Origin: Parabacteroides goldsteinii DSM 19448 = WAL 12034
Lineage (GTDB): Bacteria > Bacteroidota > Bacteroidia > Bacteroidales > Tannerellaceae
Length of the DNA: 64,000 nt
NCBI RefSeq assembly: GCF_000969835.1
Contig: NZ_KQ033912.1
Location: forward strand, 1,027,126-1,091,125
Direction of reading: 5' to 3'
Part shown: positions 51,620 through 61,127 of the stretch, piece by piece
How the letters are laid out: each line of letters starts with the position of its first letter
How positions within the stretch are numbered: position 1 is the stretch's first letter
The notes under the pieces: model-generated
Databases searched by the model: none
Told to the model about the DNA's origin: nothing
What the model saw: only the letters and a program-made list of their open reading frames with translations
Translations under genes and position numbers: made by a program

Positions 51620-52615
51620 TTATACGACTAATGTTACAAATGGAGTCTGTCTTCGTATCACAGCAAAAGACCTTGCTATGATTTTGGCTCTTACAGCATT
51701 GATTACAGATGCTTTATGTTTCCCCTCCGCTATTTTCCTTTTATAATATGCTTTCATCTGCGGATCCCAAGAGATGGCAGTAATAGCTGCCCGGGTAAGG
51801 TACACTTTTACTTCTTTGTTAGCCAATGGAGAAGTCTGCGTTTTTCCCCGTATGGAAATACCTGAAGTATGTTCAAAGGGAGCAACCCCGCAATAACAAG
51901 CAAACTTCCTTGGGTTGTCAAATCTTTGAAAATTGTTAGTAACACACAGTAATACAATGGCATTGATTATCCCTACACCTTTTATACTTCTTAATAACAA
52001 GTAGTTTGTGCAAAGAGAACAACTAGCGGCTATTAGTTGCTCCATAGCCTCTTCCACCTGCAGGATCTTTTCTTTTATCGACTTGAGCTGCTCTTCCAAA
52101 AAAGAAATGGAGTCTGTCACATCAGCCAACTTGGCCATCTGGGAGAATGTTTCCAATAACTTTATGCTTGATACTTTTTGCTTGACCAAATTGTCACGTA
52201 TAATAATCCATCCCCGCAGTCTCACCAAGTCTTTGTCAGGCAATTTGTATAACTCTAGTTTTCGATAGTGTAATACCGCATAGTTCGCTATTCTTTTAGC
52301 GTCAATGCGGTCATTTTTGCCTCGTTGCAAGCCTATGGACTTCTTGATGGTCAACGGGCAAACCAAAGCTAGGGAAAAACCCATAGAGGCACTGGAAACA
52401 GATAACTCTGTGACATAACTTCCCATGTTTTCAGCACAGAACAAGAGTTTGGATAAAGAGAGATGATAACCTGCTATCCAATCTAATAAAGATTGGATCC
52501 CTTCTGAAGTGTTATCAAAAGACTTGTGAGACAACTCTTTTTCGTCCGCAGACATTAAGGATGCATCGAAAGTTTTTTTCCCTACATCAAGACCTACAAA
52601 ATGAGAATAATTCAT
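51620..52615 (-). CDS. IS110-family transposase
   Basis: 331 residues with the IS110 N-terminal RuvC-like DEDD domain (VGLDVGKKTFDASL; LLFCAENMGSYV; KNDRIDAKRIANYA) and the C-terminal transposase 20 domain with LRSIKGVGIINAIVL and FACYCGVAPFEHTSG, which contains the catalytic serine region. The gene looks intact. IS110 elements use a bridge RNA from a non-coding end to choose target and donor. No terminal inverted repeats or target duplications were found, which is normal for this family, so element ends are not fixed here. Confidence 0.92.
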   Translation of the reverse strand: MNYSHFVGLDVGKKTFDASLMSADEKELSHKSFDNTSEGIQSLLDWIAGYHLSLSKLLFCAENMGSYVTELSVSSASMGFSLALVCPLTIKKSIGLQRGKNDRIDAKRIANYAVLHYRKLELYKLPDKDLVRLRGWIIIRDNLVKQKVSSIKLLETFSQMAKLADVTDSISFLEEQLKSIKEKILQVEEAMEQLIAASCSLCTNYLLLRSIKGVGIINAIVLLCVTNNFQRFDNPRKFACYCGVAPFEHTSGISIRGKTQTSPLANKEVKVYLTRAAITAISWDPQMKAYYKRKIAEGKHKASVINAVRAKIIARSFAVIRRQTPFVTLVV

Positions 52616-52860
52616 AACTTTGTATTTACAGTATTAAACATGAAGGAGAAACAGCTAATACATTTATTAGGTCGTGAGCCTACAATTCTAACTGGCTAGG
52701 TTCTCCAATTAAGAGAGTTGCAGTCTGATTCAGCCCATAGTCATTTAAGACTAGTGTCAAAGTTAGTTCACTGCAACTCTTCTTTTCAAATATACACTTA
52801 TATTTTTATTAGGATATTTAATACTGCAAATGTAAATGTGTCAAAACTCTCCTCTTTTTC
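52616..52860 (-). ncRNA. Candidate bridge-RNA region of the IS110 element
   Basis: Gene-free stretch directly upstream of the transposase start, where IS110-group elements encode their bridge RNA. It contains a perfect 11-bp stem AGAGTTGCAGT (52714-52724) with ACTGCAACTCT (52770-52780) enclosing a 45-nt loop, and a small hairpin TAGG-N7-CCTA near 52668-52682. The exact ends and the recognition loops cannot be set without the insertion site. Confidence 0.4.
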
Positions 52861-52886
52861 CTGACTTCGTCAATGCGCCACCCAAA

Positions 52887-53467
52887 TCATTTCGGTTCAT
52901 CGGCGAAGTCTAATAGTGAGCGTATCGCCCGATGTTTATCAGTCAGGAATAGGGTCTTAGTATAAATTTCTACATTTTCAGGCATCTTCACTCTGATGGT
53001 AGTAATAGTTTTGACGGCATCAAGTACCTTTCCTACGCTCAGGTCAATGTTCTTTTCTTTGATAATTCGCTCCAATTCCTTATATATTTTATAGGCGACA
53101 AAGCAAATGCAAACATGTGTGCTTCTATTCTTCGCGCAGGCTGAGATACACGTGCGATCACAAGATGTCGCAAGATCTCGTCCGGTATGCGATTGAAGCC
53201 AATATTATCATAGATACAATCAAGCAGCAACTGAGTTCCGTTGATCAATACAGCATCCATATTGCCGACTACTCGCTTGGTCTCTTCGAGTTCTCGCTGA
53301 CCTGCATAGCTGTTAATCCATCTTTAGGCGGCATCACACAAATTTTCCGTGTCTTCTATTGAGTCCGCGGTGCCAAAGCTCTTTATTTCCTCATACTTAC
53401 CGGAGGATTTGCTTACTACAACGACACTGATAGTGCCAGAGCGGTTCTTTTTCTTGCGCACATACAT
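52887..53467 (-). pseudogene. IS1634-type transposase remnant
   Basis: Fragments of one transposase in three pieces. The N-terminus starts at 53467 (MYVRKKKNRSGTISVVVV) and hits an in-frame TAA after about 45 codons. The frame continues as NMDAVLINGTQLLLDCIYDN, GFNRIPDEILRHLVIARVSQ, then shifts frame; the C-terminus ends YKIYKELERIIKEKNIDLSV ... SLLDFADEP. The usual 350 or so central residues are missing. Recognised from the pattern of IS1634-family transposases; clearly non-functional. Confidence 0.75.
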
Positions 53468-53538
53468 GCCGCAAAATTACGTTTTTTAGCTTGCGCCACC
53501 TAAAACAAAACATAACTCGTTGATAATCAATTCACGCC

Positions 53539-53774
53539 GTGGTAGCGCAGAAAAGTGATGAAGTCAGGAAAGAGTACGTCACACAAAATTACAGGGCGTG
53601 GGTGAGCAGATATAATGTCGCCCTGGATAGTATAGATGTTTTTCCGAAGACCGTCTATATAACAAAGAAAATACCTGCCCGCCTTTGGGGATTAGGCTGT
53701 CTGTCGGTTATGGGGCAGGACGATCCGGACTGTCGCCATATGTCGAAGTGGGGGTGTATTACAGGATTTGGTAA
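53539..53774 (+). pseudogene. Frameshifted DUF6808/phage-type fragment
   Basis: Starts EYVTQNYRAWVSRYNVALDS-IDVFPKTVYITKK and shifts frame near 53690; the other frame continues VGYGAGRSGLSPYVEVGVYY-RIW and stops at 53774. The two parts join into the usual small phage-related protein with a C-terminal glycine/tyrosine-rich strand. The N-terminus is missing. Family assignment is from memory of the pattern and is moderate. Confidence 0.5.
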
Positions 53775-53830
53775 TTTGATTTGATATTAATACTAAAGTT
53801 AGCCGTCTTGCTTGTGAGAGTAGGGTGTTT

Positions 53831-53861
53831 TTTGTGTTTAATAACATAATATTTAGCTTTG
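53831..53861 (+). promoter_or_regulatory. Consensus promoter of the orphan lipoprotein gene
   Basis: TTTG 53831-53834, N19, TAGCTTTG 53854-53861: a full match. The leader to the ATG at 53950 is about 80 nt. Confidence 0.75.
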
Positions 53862-53949
53862 TGGTATGTAGATAAAATAATAAATTCAAAGCATTTATTA
53901 ACTCTTTGTAGTTCTATAATCCATTTGTTTAACTTATTAAATTATTATT

Positions 53950-54711
53950 ATGAAAAATCTATTATTTGCATCAGTGGCTTTTATGTTGTTTTTTGCGTGT
54001 AGCAACGAAACAGTATTTGAAGAAAAGGATGATTCTACCATAGATGTCGTTACAAAAAGCATTAACGATAACGGCCCCTTTAATTTACATGATTGGAGAA
54101 TAGAGGTTATTGGGGCTATTATGTATCATGGCTTTGATATGGGTCCATATTGGTCGGATTATGAGAGTAAAGGGAAAACTACATTCTTGACCGGACCTCT
54201 AACAATCGAAGAAACAATAGCACAATTTGGAGGATGTGTAGGATATAATATTTTAGGTCTTACGGATATTTCAAACTGGCTATATTCTTATAATATGCGT
54301 TATAATATTATATCTTTTCCTGGTCCACCTGATGATTCTAACACAGAATCTGATGGCTCTAAAAAGGAAGAAAAGACTGCGTGGGAGAAGCTTAAGGATA
54401 GGTATGAAGGAGCAGCATTTATAGAAGAGAACAATTGTCCTCCAGGATCTTCTTTTACTTATGCACAAGCTGCAGCTATTATGGCTCGAATGGATAAGCA
54501 AAAAGACGATGAGTTTCTGCCTTTTGTTTATATTAAAGCATATCCCTCCACCTCTAGTTTCAGTATTATATGCTGGAGTCTTTACGGGGCAGTAAACAAC
54601 AAGACGACAGGACTTATTTATAGCAATCCTTATACTAGGATAGCTAGTGGCATTTTAGAAGCTTACAATAATCATATATATTCTGGGGTTACGTGTAGCG
54701 ACCTTAATTAA
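53950..54711 (+). CDS. Hypothetical lipoprotein
   Basis: 253 residues with a lipobox (MKNLLFASVAFMLFFACSN, Cys17). I do not recognise the family. The mature part begins with an acidic linker (EEKDDSTIDVV), and contains a cysteine-poor globular region with several Trp/Tyr (YHGFDMGPYWSDYESKGKTT), a Ser/Asp/Lys-rich loop (PDDSNTESDGSKKEEKTAWE) and a C-terminal GILEAYNNHIYSGVTCSDLN. It is low in GC compared with neighbours, lies between transposase debris and a SusD remnant, and has a perfect promoter, so it is probably an expressed acquired gene. Confidence 0.6.
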   Translation: MKNLLFASVAFMLFFACSNETVFEEKDDSTIDVVTKSINDNGPFNLHDWRIEVIGAIMYHGFDMGPYWSDYESKGKTTFLTGPLTIEETIAQFGGCVGYNILGLTDISNWLYSYNMRYNIISFPGPPDDSNTESDGSKKEEKTAWEKLKDRYEGAAFIEENNCPPGSSFTYAQAAAIMARMDKQKDDEFLPFVYIKAYPSTSSFSIICWSLYGAVNNKTTGLIYSNPYTRIASGILEAYNNHIYSGVTCSDLN

Positions 54712-54741
54712 GAAAGAGGCAGTCTCAAGATTTGAGCAAAT

Positions 54742-54988
54742 TATGGGTTTAAAGGTGCAAATGAAATACCAAACAGAAGTTATTCGCCAATTGATATACC
54801 ATTAATTCGTTATGCGGATGTAGTCCTTTCTTTAGCTGAATGTTTGAATGAACAGGGAAAAACAGATTTGGGGTGAACCTCAATATTCTTATACTTGGGG
54901 AGGTAACCATTTATACAACTGGGCTATTCCTAGGTCTGAAATTCTGATGAATGAAAACCTAAAACAAAATGAGGGTTGGATAGACTAA
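54742..54988 (+). pseudogene. SusD C-terminal remnant
   Basis: Two pieces of a SusD C-terminus: IPNRSYSPIDIPLIRYADVV-LSLAECLNEQG, then, after a deletion and a frame change at about 54870, WGEPQYSYTWGGNHLYNWAI...NEGWID with stop at 54988. Both pieces align with the end of the SusD at 61128-62921 (PNREYCPWDYPLIRYADVVL...; WGGDYLYTWAIPSTE...NDGWIN). A further scrap, TINKVRARID, is read at 55058-55090. Confidence 0.75.
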
Positions 54989-55014
54989 TCCATTCTTATA
55001 AATTTCTATTTCAT

Positions 55015-55050
55015 GAGGGTGTCAGATTACTTTGACACCCTCTTTCTATT
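55015..55050. terminator. Strong bidirectional hairpin
   Basis: Perfect 10-bp stem GAGGGTGTCA/TGACACCCTC with an 8-nt loop followed by TCTTTCTATT on the plus strand. It lies between the SusD remnant and the minus-strand SusD gene. Confidence 0.75.
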
Positions 55051-55086
55051 ATTCTATACAATCAACAAAGTGCGTGCTCGTATCGA

Positions 55087-56991
55087 TTAGTATTCCCAAC
55101 CCGGTGTAGGTGTCAAATTCGTATTAAGCTCTGTTTCACTCTTGGGGACAGGCCAAGTGTACCACTGGTCGCCAATCCAATCATAAACAGTACCTCCGGT
55201 ACTCTCTGTTCCGCCCCATGCATGCTGGGCAACCTTTTCACTGAATTTTGTTTCTTTCAACGTACGCCAACGCATTTCATCAAAAAAGTTTATACCTTCG
55301 TTCACAAACTCACGACGACGTTCGTCACGCACATAGTTACGTGCAGTTGTCTGATCTAAGAAGCTGGAAGCCATAGTCGGTATACCGGCACGGTCACGGA
55401 CCTCTTTCACCTTGGCCATAGCACCTGCCAAGTCATTCTTTTCAACAAGTGCTTCGGCCCACATCAACAATACATCTGCATAACGAATGATAGGTTCATC
55501 TACCGGATTCTGCTCACGACGCAGGTATTCCAACCCCTCACCGATAAATTTACGATGAATATATTTAAATTCAGCCTGTGCATTCATAAAACCGGAAGCA
55601 TAATAATCGTTCGGTAACTCCGGATTGGCATTCGGTTCGGCATTTGCCTGATCTGCATAATATTTACCAGCAACAGGCCAACGGAACGTGTACCACGCTT
55701 CTGCCGTAGAATTACTATTTACCCCCAAATAATTGGCATAAGGTGTCACAACATTGTAAGCCAAGCGCGGGTCACGATTGGCATATGCTGTTTTTAAACG
55801 AGCCTCATTACCTTCCGGCAAATAAATAGCCTGAATTTCTGCGGGCAATTTGGCCAGTTCCGTATCAACTGCCTTCGTAACCGTAGAATGGATTTCCTTT
55901 CCATTCACGAACTTATCGCGAATAAAGAATACTTTGCGATATTTCGTGTGTCCTTCGGCTGTCTCCATGTCAGTCACTTTCTTCCAATCAGACAAATAGT
56001 CCTCCCAAGCAAACTTTTTAACAGTCTGCCCATTCACCTCTTCATAAAGGTTTACCAACGCAGGAGTCACCTGCAAGTCACCCCAACAGCCACGGCTATC
56101 TTTAGCTCCCTGGGTAAATGCCGCACAATACTTTTGTATTCCCGTACCATAACCCGTAGGATCTTCTATATACTGCACAGCCAAAATAATCTCTTCACAA
56201 CGCTCGTTAGCAACCTTAAACAGCTGTTTGTAGTCCGGGAACAATTTGTAACCACACTCACCTACCTTAGCAAAGTCTGCTATTGCTTTATCATACTCCT
56301 TTGTCAACAGATATGCTTTACCACGCAAAGCATAAGCAGCCCCTTTACTTACTCGTCCTTCTCCTTGGATTTGATTGTCAGGTAAATTCGGCTCAGCTAT
56401 AGCATCGCTTAAATCCTTAATAACTTGAGCCCATACCTCCTGTTCCGAACTTTGAGGCTTGTCACATTCAGACGGGTTCACCGGTTCCGTATACAAAGGT
56501 ACCCCTAATCCGCCATTACCGAAAAGAATGTTCAAACGATCGTAAAAGAATGCACGAAGTACTTTACACTCAGCAATCAAACGAGCTTTTTTAGCTTCAT
56601 TGATAGGAGCATTTTCAATACCAGCTATAGCGGCATTAGCCCGATGCACACCGTCATACATCCATTGCCATGTTTTTAAGAAAAACCCGTTACTGGGATT
56701 GACCGATTTAGTAAACAAGTTTTGCATGCCATACTCTCCCTGTCCGGTCATACCAAACGCATCATACCCATAATAACCAATCATGGCATCGGCACCAATA
56801 ATTTGATTTCCATGGAAAGGTCTCTGCAAGGAGTAATACACGCCAATAACGCCCTGGTCAACGCTTTCTTCGGTAGTCCACATAGTACCACTGGAAAGCT
56901 TATCATTAGGTGCCGTATCCAAAATATCCGTACAGGATGTTGCGACTCCGAAAACAGCCGCCAATGTTAACAAATTAAATATCTTTTTCAT
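55087..56991 (-). CDS. SusD/RagB-family surface glycan-binding lipoprotein
   Basis: 634 residues, lipoprotein Cys20 (AVFGVATSC). SusD features: LDTAPNDKLSSGTMWTTEES, ECKVLRAFFYDRLNILFGNG followed by GLGVPLYTEPVNPSE, TPR-like KAYLLTKEYDKAIADFAKVG, RYADVLLMWAEALVEKNDLA, and EGINFFDEMRWRTLKE. It lies 16 nt after its SusC partner. No enzymes or regulator are next to this pair inside the window, so the substrate is open. Confidence 0.94.
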   Translation of the reverse strand: MKKIFNLLTLAAVFGVATSCTDILDTAPNDKLSSGTMWTTEESVDQGVIGVYYSLQRPFHGNQIIGADAMIGYYGYDAFGMTGQGEYGMQNLFTKSVNPSNGFFLKTWQWMYDGVHRANAAIAGIENAPINEAKKARLIAECKVLRAFFYDRLNILFGNGGLGVPLYTEPVNPSECDKPQSSEQEVWAQVIKDLSDAIAEPNLPDNQIQGEGRVSKGAAYALRGKAYLLTKEYDKAIADFAKVGECGYKLFPDYKQLFKVANERCEEIILAVQYIEDPTGYGTGIQKYCAAFTQGAKDSRGCWGDLQVTPALVNLYEEVNGQTVKKFAWEDYLSDWKKVTDMETAEGHTKYRKVFFIRDKFVNGKEIHSTVTKAVDTELAKLPAEIQAIYLPEGNEARLKTAYANRDPRLAYNVVTPYANYLGVNSNSTAEAWYTFRWPVAGKYYADQANAEPNANPELPNDYYASGFMNAQAEFKYIHRKFIGEGLEYLRREQNPVDEPIIRYADVLLMWAEALVEKNDLAGAMAKVKEVRDRAGIPTMASSFLDQTTARNYVRDERRREFVNEGINFFDEMRWRTLKETKFSEKVAQHAWGGTESTGGTVYDWIGDQWYTWPVPKSETELNTNLTPTPGWEY

Positions 56992-57007
56992 CTTTATGTG
57001 CTTTTAA

Positions 57008-60000
57008 TTAAAAGGTTACAGACAGACCTCCTGAGAACATACGTGCAATCGGGTATGCGGCAAGCGAGCCACCCAATTCAGGGTCTACGCCTGGGAATCT
57101 ATCGGATTTGAAAGTCAACAAATTCTCTCCGGATACAAATACTCTCAAATTATTGATCTTTGCAGGTGCAACCCACTTCTTAGGCAATGTATATCCGATT
57201 TGTAATGATTTCAGCTTAACAAACGACGTATTATACAAATAGAATGTATTTGAAGGGGTAGTACCACCGGAAGTAAGCAGACGAGGATACTCGTTAGAGA
57301 TTCGGGCATTCGGGTCAGCTGCAGGATCGTAGGAAGAACCGATGACAACGCCCTGCTCATTTTTAATGATGCCAGCATGTGAAGCTTCCGAATCGTAGAA
57401 ATAATATCTGTTCCAAGCATCGCCAGGCAAAGCATCACCGGTATTAGTAATCATAGATCCATTTGCTCCTTTCGAATTAATGTAATGATAACCGCCAAAG
57501 CGTCCTGACCACATCATATTCAAATCAAAACCACGCCAAGAGGCATTGATATTAAAGCCCAAAGTAACCTTCGGAGTCGAGCTCTTACCGGTAAATTCGC
57601 GGTCATCATCATTTCCATATTTACCATCACCATTCAAGTCGGCCATGATCAAGTCGCCATACCATAAATTGGAACCATTCGAATTAATTTGTTTCAAATT
57701 ATTATTGAAAGTATATCCGGCAGCCAACATCGCAGCCACCCAATCCAAATCGGCCTTCGTACGAATCATACCGTCACGAGGTCCTCCATTCGGATTAACA
57801 CTACCGTCGGCCAACTTATAAGAACCGTCACCGGAATAAGGACGACGCAAGAAAAACTCATCTATCATGTGTCCTTCTACACGACGGGTATCACCTCCGG
57901 TAGAAACATCTGCCAAATTAGTATAACGCATTGTCGGATTACCCCAGATATCTTTGACATCTTCATCCAACTCATACCGCAATTCGCCTTTAAAATCGGT
58001 TACTCTATTCTTATTGAAAGCCAAGTTGATCCCTACGCCATAACGGAAATCTTTAATCTGATCGTTCCAACCCAAGTTCAGTTCAAGACCACGGTTAGAC
58101 AAACTGGCTGTGTTTGACATAGGAGCACTGATACTACCCATTGTTTTATACATAATGGAATTAGTAAGAATATCCGAAGTCTTTCGCAAATAGAAATCAG
58201 CTTCCAAACTTAAACGTTGGTTAAGGAAAGAGGCATCCAAACCGATGTTATAAGTGGTCACTTTTTCCCAAGAAAGTGCCAGGTTTTGAATAGAAGATTG
58301 TATCAAACCATTTTGTACTCTTTCGTCAAACACATTGTTCACTTTCTTATACAAAGCTTGCCAGTCATAATTACCCCCTACGGTGTTACCCAACGAACCA
58401 TAAGAAACACGAAGTTTCAAATTGTTAACTGCATTTTTGACGGGTTCGAAGAAAGATTCTTCACTGATACGCCAAGCAGCAGACCCGGATGGGAAAAAAC
58501 TGCTACGATGTCCGGGAGCAAACTTGGAAGAAGCATCTGACCGGAAACTGAATTCAAACAAATAACGGTTATCATAAGCATAGTTTGCACGTCCGAAATA
58601 AGATAATATAGCATTCACCGACTTGGCACTACCACCAATGGATTGCATTTCCGCACCAGATGTTATATCAGTAATACTCCAATCTATCAAACCTTTCTTT
58701 GTTGCACTGAATCCTGTAGTTTCACCACGATACTGCTCATAACCGAACAAACCTGCCACATCGTGTTTCCCGAATGTATTGTTATAGCGTAACATCAAGT
58801 CAGCCGTATAACTGGTCGATTCATACGAATAACGATAAGTCGTAGCCTGATCCAAGACACCCAATCCTTCTTTCGGTGTTTCAAAACTCTCGCGAAAACT
58901 ATAACGAGGCAGGTTTTGAGAGTAATGTTCGTCTTGCCGGCTATACTGGCTCCAGTTGAATTTGGCTTCGGCTACCAAACCTTTCAAAGGTAACTCGACG
59001 TTGGCATACCATGTCGTATTGAGACGTGTATATGTATTCTGTCCTCCATTGGCTGCCACTCCTTGCAAAATATTATCCTTCTGGGTTACTTCCGGATGTT
59101 CGCTACATCCATACTTGCCATCATAGATAGGAGTCTGCCCGGGCCATGCCTGAAGCAAATAAGTCATAGACGTACTTCCCGGATCCTTGAACTCTTTGGT
59201 TCCATAGGTTTGTGTTCCGAAAGTAATGATATCTGCTATTTTTGTTTCTATATTGGCACGGATATTGAAACGTTCCATGCTTGTATTATCCAATGTACCC
59301 GGATTATTCTGATAACCCAGCGAAAGCAGATAAGTGGTATTCTTGCTACCTCCCGACACATTGACACCATATTTCTGATAAAAGGCGGGTTCAAACAAAA
59401 TTTGTGCCCAGTCTGTATTCGGGTATGCCAACCAGTTTGGAATCTGTTGCCCTGTAACAGGATTCGTATAGATTCCGTTCGGATTCAAATCAGCTTGACG
59501 CCATTCTTCAATACTTTCAAGGCTATAATCTGGTGTATTGGCAGTCGGGTTGGCATTCAGCTTAGCAATATTGTGCAACTCCATGAAATCGGCCGTACTT
59601 GACATCAATTTAAAATCGGTAATCGGCTTTTCCTGTGCAAACATAGCATTGAAAGTCACTCTTGGGCTTTCGTCTTTTTTCCCTTTTTTGGTTGTTACCA
59701 AAATAACACCGTTGGCTGCACGTGAACCATAGATTGCCGCCGCACTGGCATCTTTCAAGATTGAGATGCTTTCAACGTCATCCGTATTCAGCGGAGCCAT
59801 ATCAGCAGCAACACCATCGACCAATACCAATGGACTGCTATTGTTGAATGAACCTTGGCCACGCACCTGGATACCGATACTTTCGTCACCAGGGTTACCA
59901 CTTCCTTGAGTAACGCGTACACCTGGAGCCGCGCCCACCAAAGCCTGTCCGAGGTTCATCACCGGGCGGTTGGCTATTTTTTCCGCACTAACGGATGCTA

Positions 60001-60439
60001 CCGAACCTGTCAGGTTCACTTTCTTCTGCGTACCATAACCAACTACTACCACTTCTTCCAACGCTTGCGAGTCTTCTTTTAGGTTAATAGAAAATGACGT
60101 TTGGTTTCCTACAGGGATCTGTTGTTCCACGTACCCGATAAAAGTTATAACCAAAACAGCATTAGGAGAAACTTCCAGATTGAATTTACCGTCCATGTCA
60201 GTGATCGTTCCGTTAGTTGTGCCCTTTTCGACAACATTGGCTCCGGCAATCGGGCCTAAAGCATCCTCAACTGTTCCGGTTACTTTCTTCTTCGCTTGTT
60301 GAGGAGAAGCAACAAGCGCATCGGAAACGGGAATCTCTATTCCCGGATTGGCTGAAGCCAACCCCACAGATGTCAAAAGCATAGTTGCTCCTAAAAACAT
60401 CCGTTTTGATAAATAAAAACGATTAAAATCCTTCGTCAT
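57008..60439 (-). CDS. SusC/RagA-family TonB-dependent outer membrane transporter
   Basis: 1143 residues from the ATG at 60439 (MTKDFNRFYLSKRMFLGATM); the frame extends 16 codons upstream, but the shared leader and the homologue at 46478 fix this start. It has the regulatory-like domain (VEDALGPIAGANVVEKGTTN), plug signature VVVGYGTQKKVNLTGSV, barrel, and a terminal Phe (MFSGGLSVTF). The first 68 nt around the start are 65/68 identical to those of the other SusC. It is preceded by an intergenic region bounded by a 39-bp inverted repeat. Confidence 0.94.
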   Translation of the reverse strand: MTKDFNRFYLSKRMFLGATMLLTSVGLASANPGIEIPVSDALVASPQQAKKKVTGTVEDALGPIAGANVVEKGTTNGTITDMDGKFNLEVSPNAVLVITFIGYVEQQIPVGNQTSFSINLKEDSQALEEVVVVGYGTQKKVNLTGSVASVSAEKIANRPVMNLGQALVGAAPGVRVTQGSGNPGDESIGIQVRGQGSFNNSSPLVLVDGVAADMAPLNTDDVESISILKDASAAAIYGSRAANGVILVTTKKGKKDESPRVTFNAMFAQEKPITDFKLMSSTADFMELHNIAKLNANPTANTPDYSLESIEEWRQADLNPNGIYTNPVTGQQIPNWLAYPNTDWAQILFEPAFYQKYGVNVSGGSKNTTYLLSLGYQNNPGTLDNTSMERFNIRANIETKIADIITFGTQTYGTKEFKDPGSTSMTYLLQAWPGQTPIYDGKYGCSEHPEVTQKDNILQGVAANGGQNTYTRLNTTWYANVELPLKGLVAEAKFNWSQYSRQDEHYSQNLPRYSFRESFETPKEGLGVLDQATTYRYSYESTSYTADLMLRYNNTFGKHDVAGLFGYEQYRGETTGFSATKKGLIDWSITDITSGAEMQSIGGSAKSVNAILSYFGRANYAYDNRYLFEFSFRSDASSKFAPGHRSSFFPSGSAAWRISEESFFEPVKNAVNNLKLRVSYGSLGNTVGGNYDWQALYKKVNNVFDERVQNGLIQSSIQNLALSWEKVTTYNIGLDASFLNQRLSLEADFYLRKTSDILTNSIMYKTMGSISAPMSNTASLSNRGLELNLGWNDQIKDFRYGVGINLAFNKNRVTDFKGELRYELDEDVKDIWGNPTMRYTNLADVSTGGDTRRVEGHMIDEFFLRRPYSGDGSYKLADGSVNPNGGPRDGMIRTKADLDWVAAMLAAGYTFNNNLKQINSNGSNLWYGDLIMADLNGDGKYGNDDDREFTGKSSTPKVTLGFNINASWRGFDLNMMWSGRFGGYHYINSKGANGSMITNTGDALPGDAWNRYYFYDSEASHAGIIKNEQGVVIGSSYDPAADPNARISNEYPRLLTSGGTTPSNTFYLYNTSFVKLKSLQIGYTLPKKWVAPAKINNLRVFVSGENLLTFKSDRFPGVDPELGGSLAAYPIARMFSGGLSVTF

Positions 60440-60463
60440 AATAACACCAGATTTAGTTAATGA
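60396..60463 (-). promoter_or_regulatory. Conserved SusC leader and signal-peptide start
   Basis: 68 nt covering 24 nt of leader and the first 15 codons, 65/68 identical to 46454-46521. The leader includes ACTAAATCTGGTGTTATT directly before ATG. Conservation of silent positions suggests recent duplication, gene conversion or a leader-level control. Confidence 0.7.
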
Positions 60464-60545
60464 ATAAATTGTGTTTGCGCACACCAAATCACTGCAACTT
60501 GTTGTGCAAGAATTTTAGCCCGTTCGTTTCACATAAAAAGGAAAT

Positions 60546-60982
60546 AGTCCTAGCTGGACTGTGTCCATATCATGAAACAAAAATGTATGGCACATAAGTA
60601 ATAAATAATATGATACGTTAACATACACAACTGACTAATAAGCGCTCACTTATTTTGCATTACTAAAGAATTAACAAAGTAGTTTAGAGAAGTCATTGAA
60701 TTTATATCATATATTATGATTAAATTGCAAGAAATTTTGAAATTCTGATAGGTAGAAATAGATGATTCATTTCTCAAAATTAGGATTTCAATAGTAAGTG
60801 TTAACTAATCATAATAAGTGAACTATTTCCATAGACAGTTCTTAACTACTGTTTTTCTTCTTTTTTAATACACAAAGAGTGAGCCCATTTTTGTCAAAAG
60901 TGTATGTATACATATCATATGATTTGTGACTCTAAAGCCGATAATTTTTGTTTCATGATATGGACATAGTCCAGCTAGAACT
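60546..60982. repeat. 39-bp inverted repeat bounding the intergenic region upstream of SusC
   Basis: Arms 60546-60584 and 60944-60982 match at 37 of 39 positions (AGTCCTAGCTGGACT, TGTCCATATCATGAAACA and AAAAT in order) and enclose 359 nt. The arm ends are palindromes of the type AGTCC-N5-GGACT. The enclosed DNA has no gene and no exact TAnnTTTG in either direction. Together with the terminator at 60993-61032 this accounts for the 688-nt gap 60440-61127. Confidence 0.85.
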
Positions 60983-60992
60983 ATACTCTCCA

Positions 60993-61032
60993 CAAAAAAA
61001 AGGATAAGGCATTAATCAATAACACCTTATCC
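60993..61032 (-). terminator. Terminator after the SusD gene at 61128
   Basis: Minus-strand stem GGATAAGG/CCTTATCC (8 bp, perfect) followed by a run of eight T. Confidence 0.85.
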
Positions 61033-61127
61033 CATAAACATTTCCTCATCAAAAGAACTTCTTACAATTCCTGTTTAAGGATTATTCTTTTAACAGAGTA
61101 ACTATTCGGTAGAACAGATCTCGATAA

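Noticed and set aside
60585..60943. Small gene inside the 39-bp inverted repeat
   Set aside because: No frame of useful length or with a plausible start is present in either direction; the stretch is AT-rich and gene-free.
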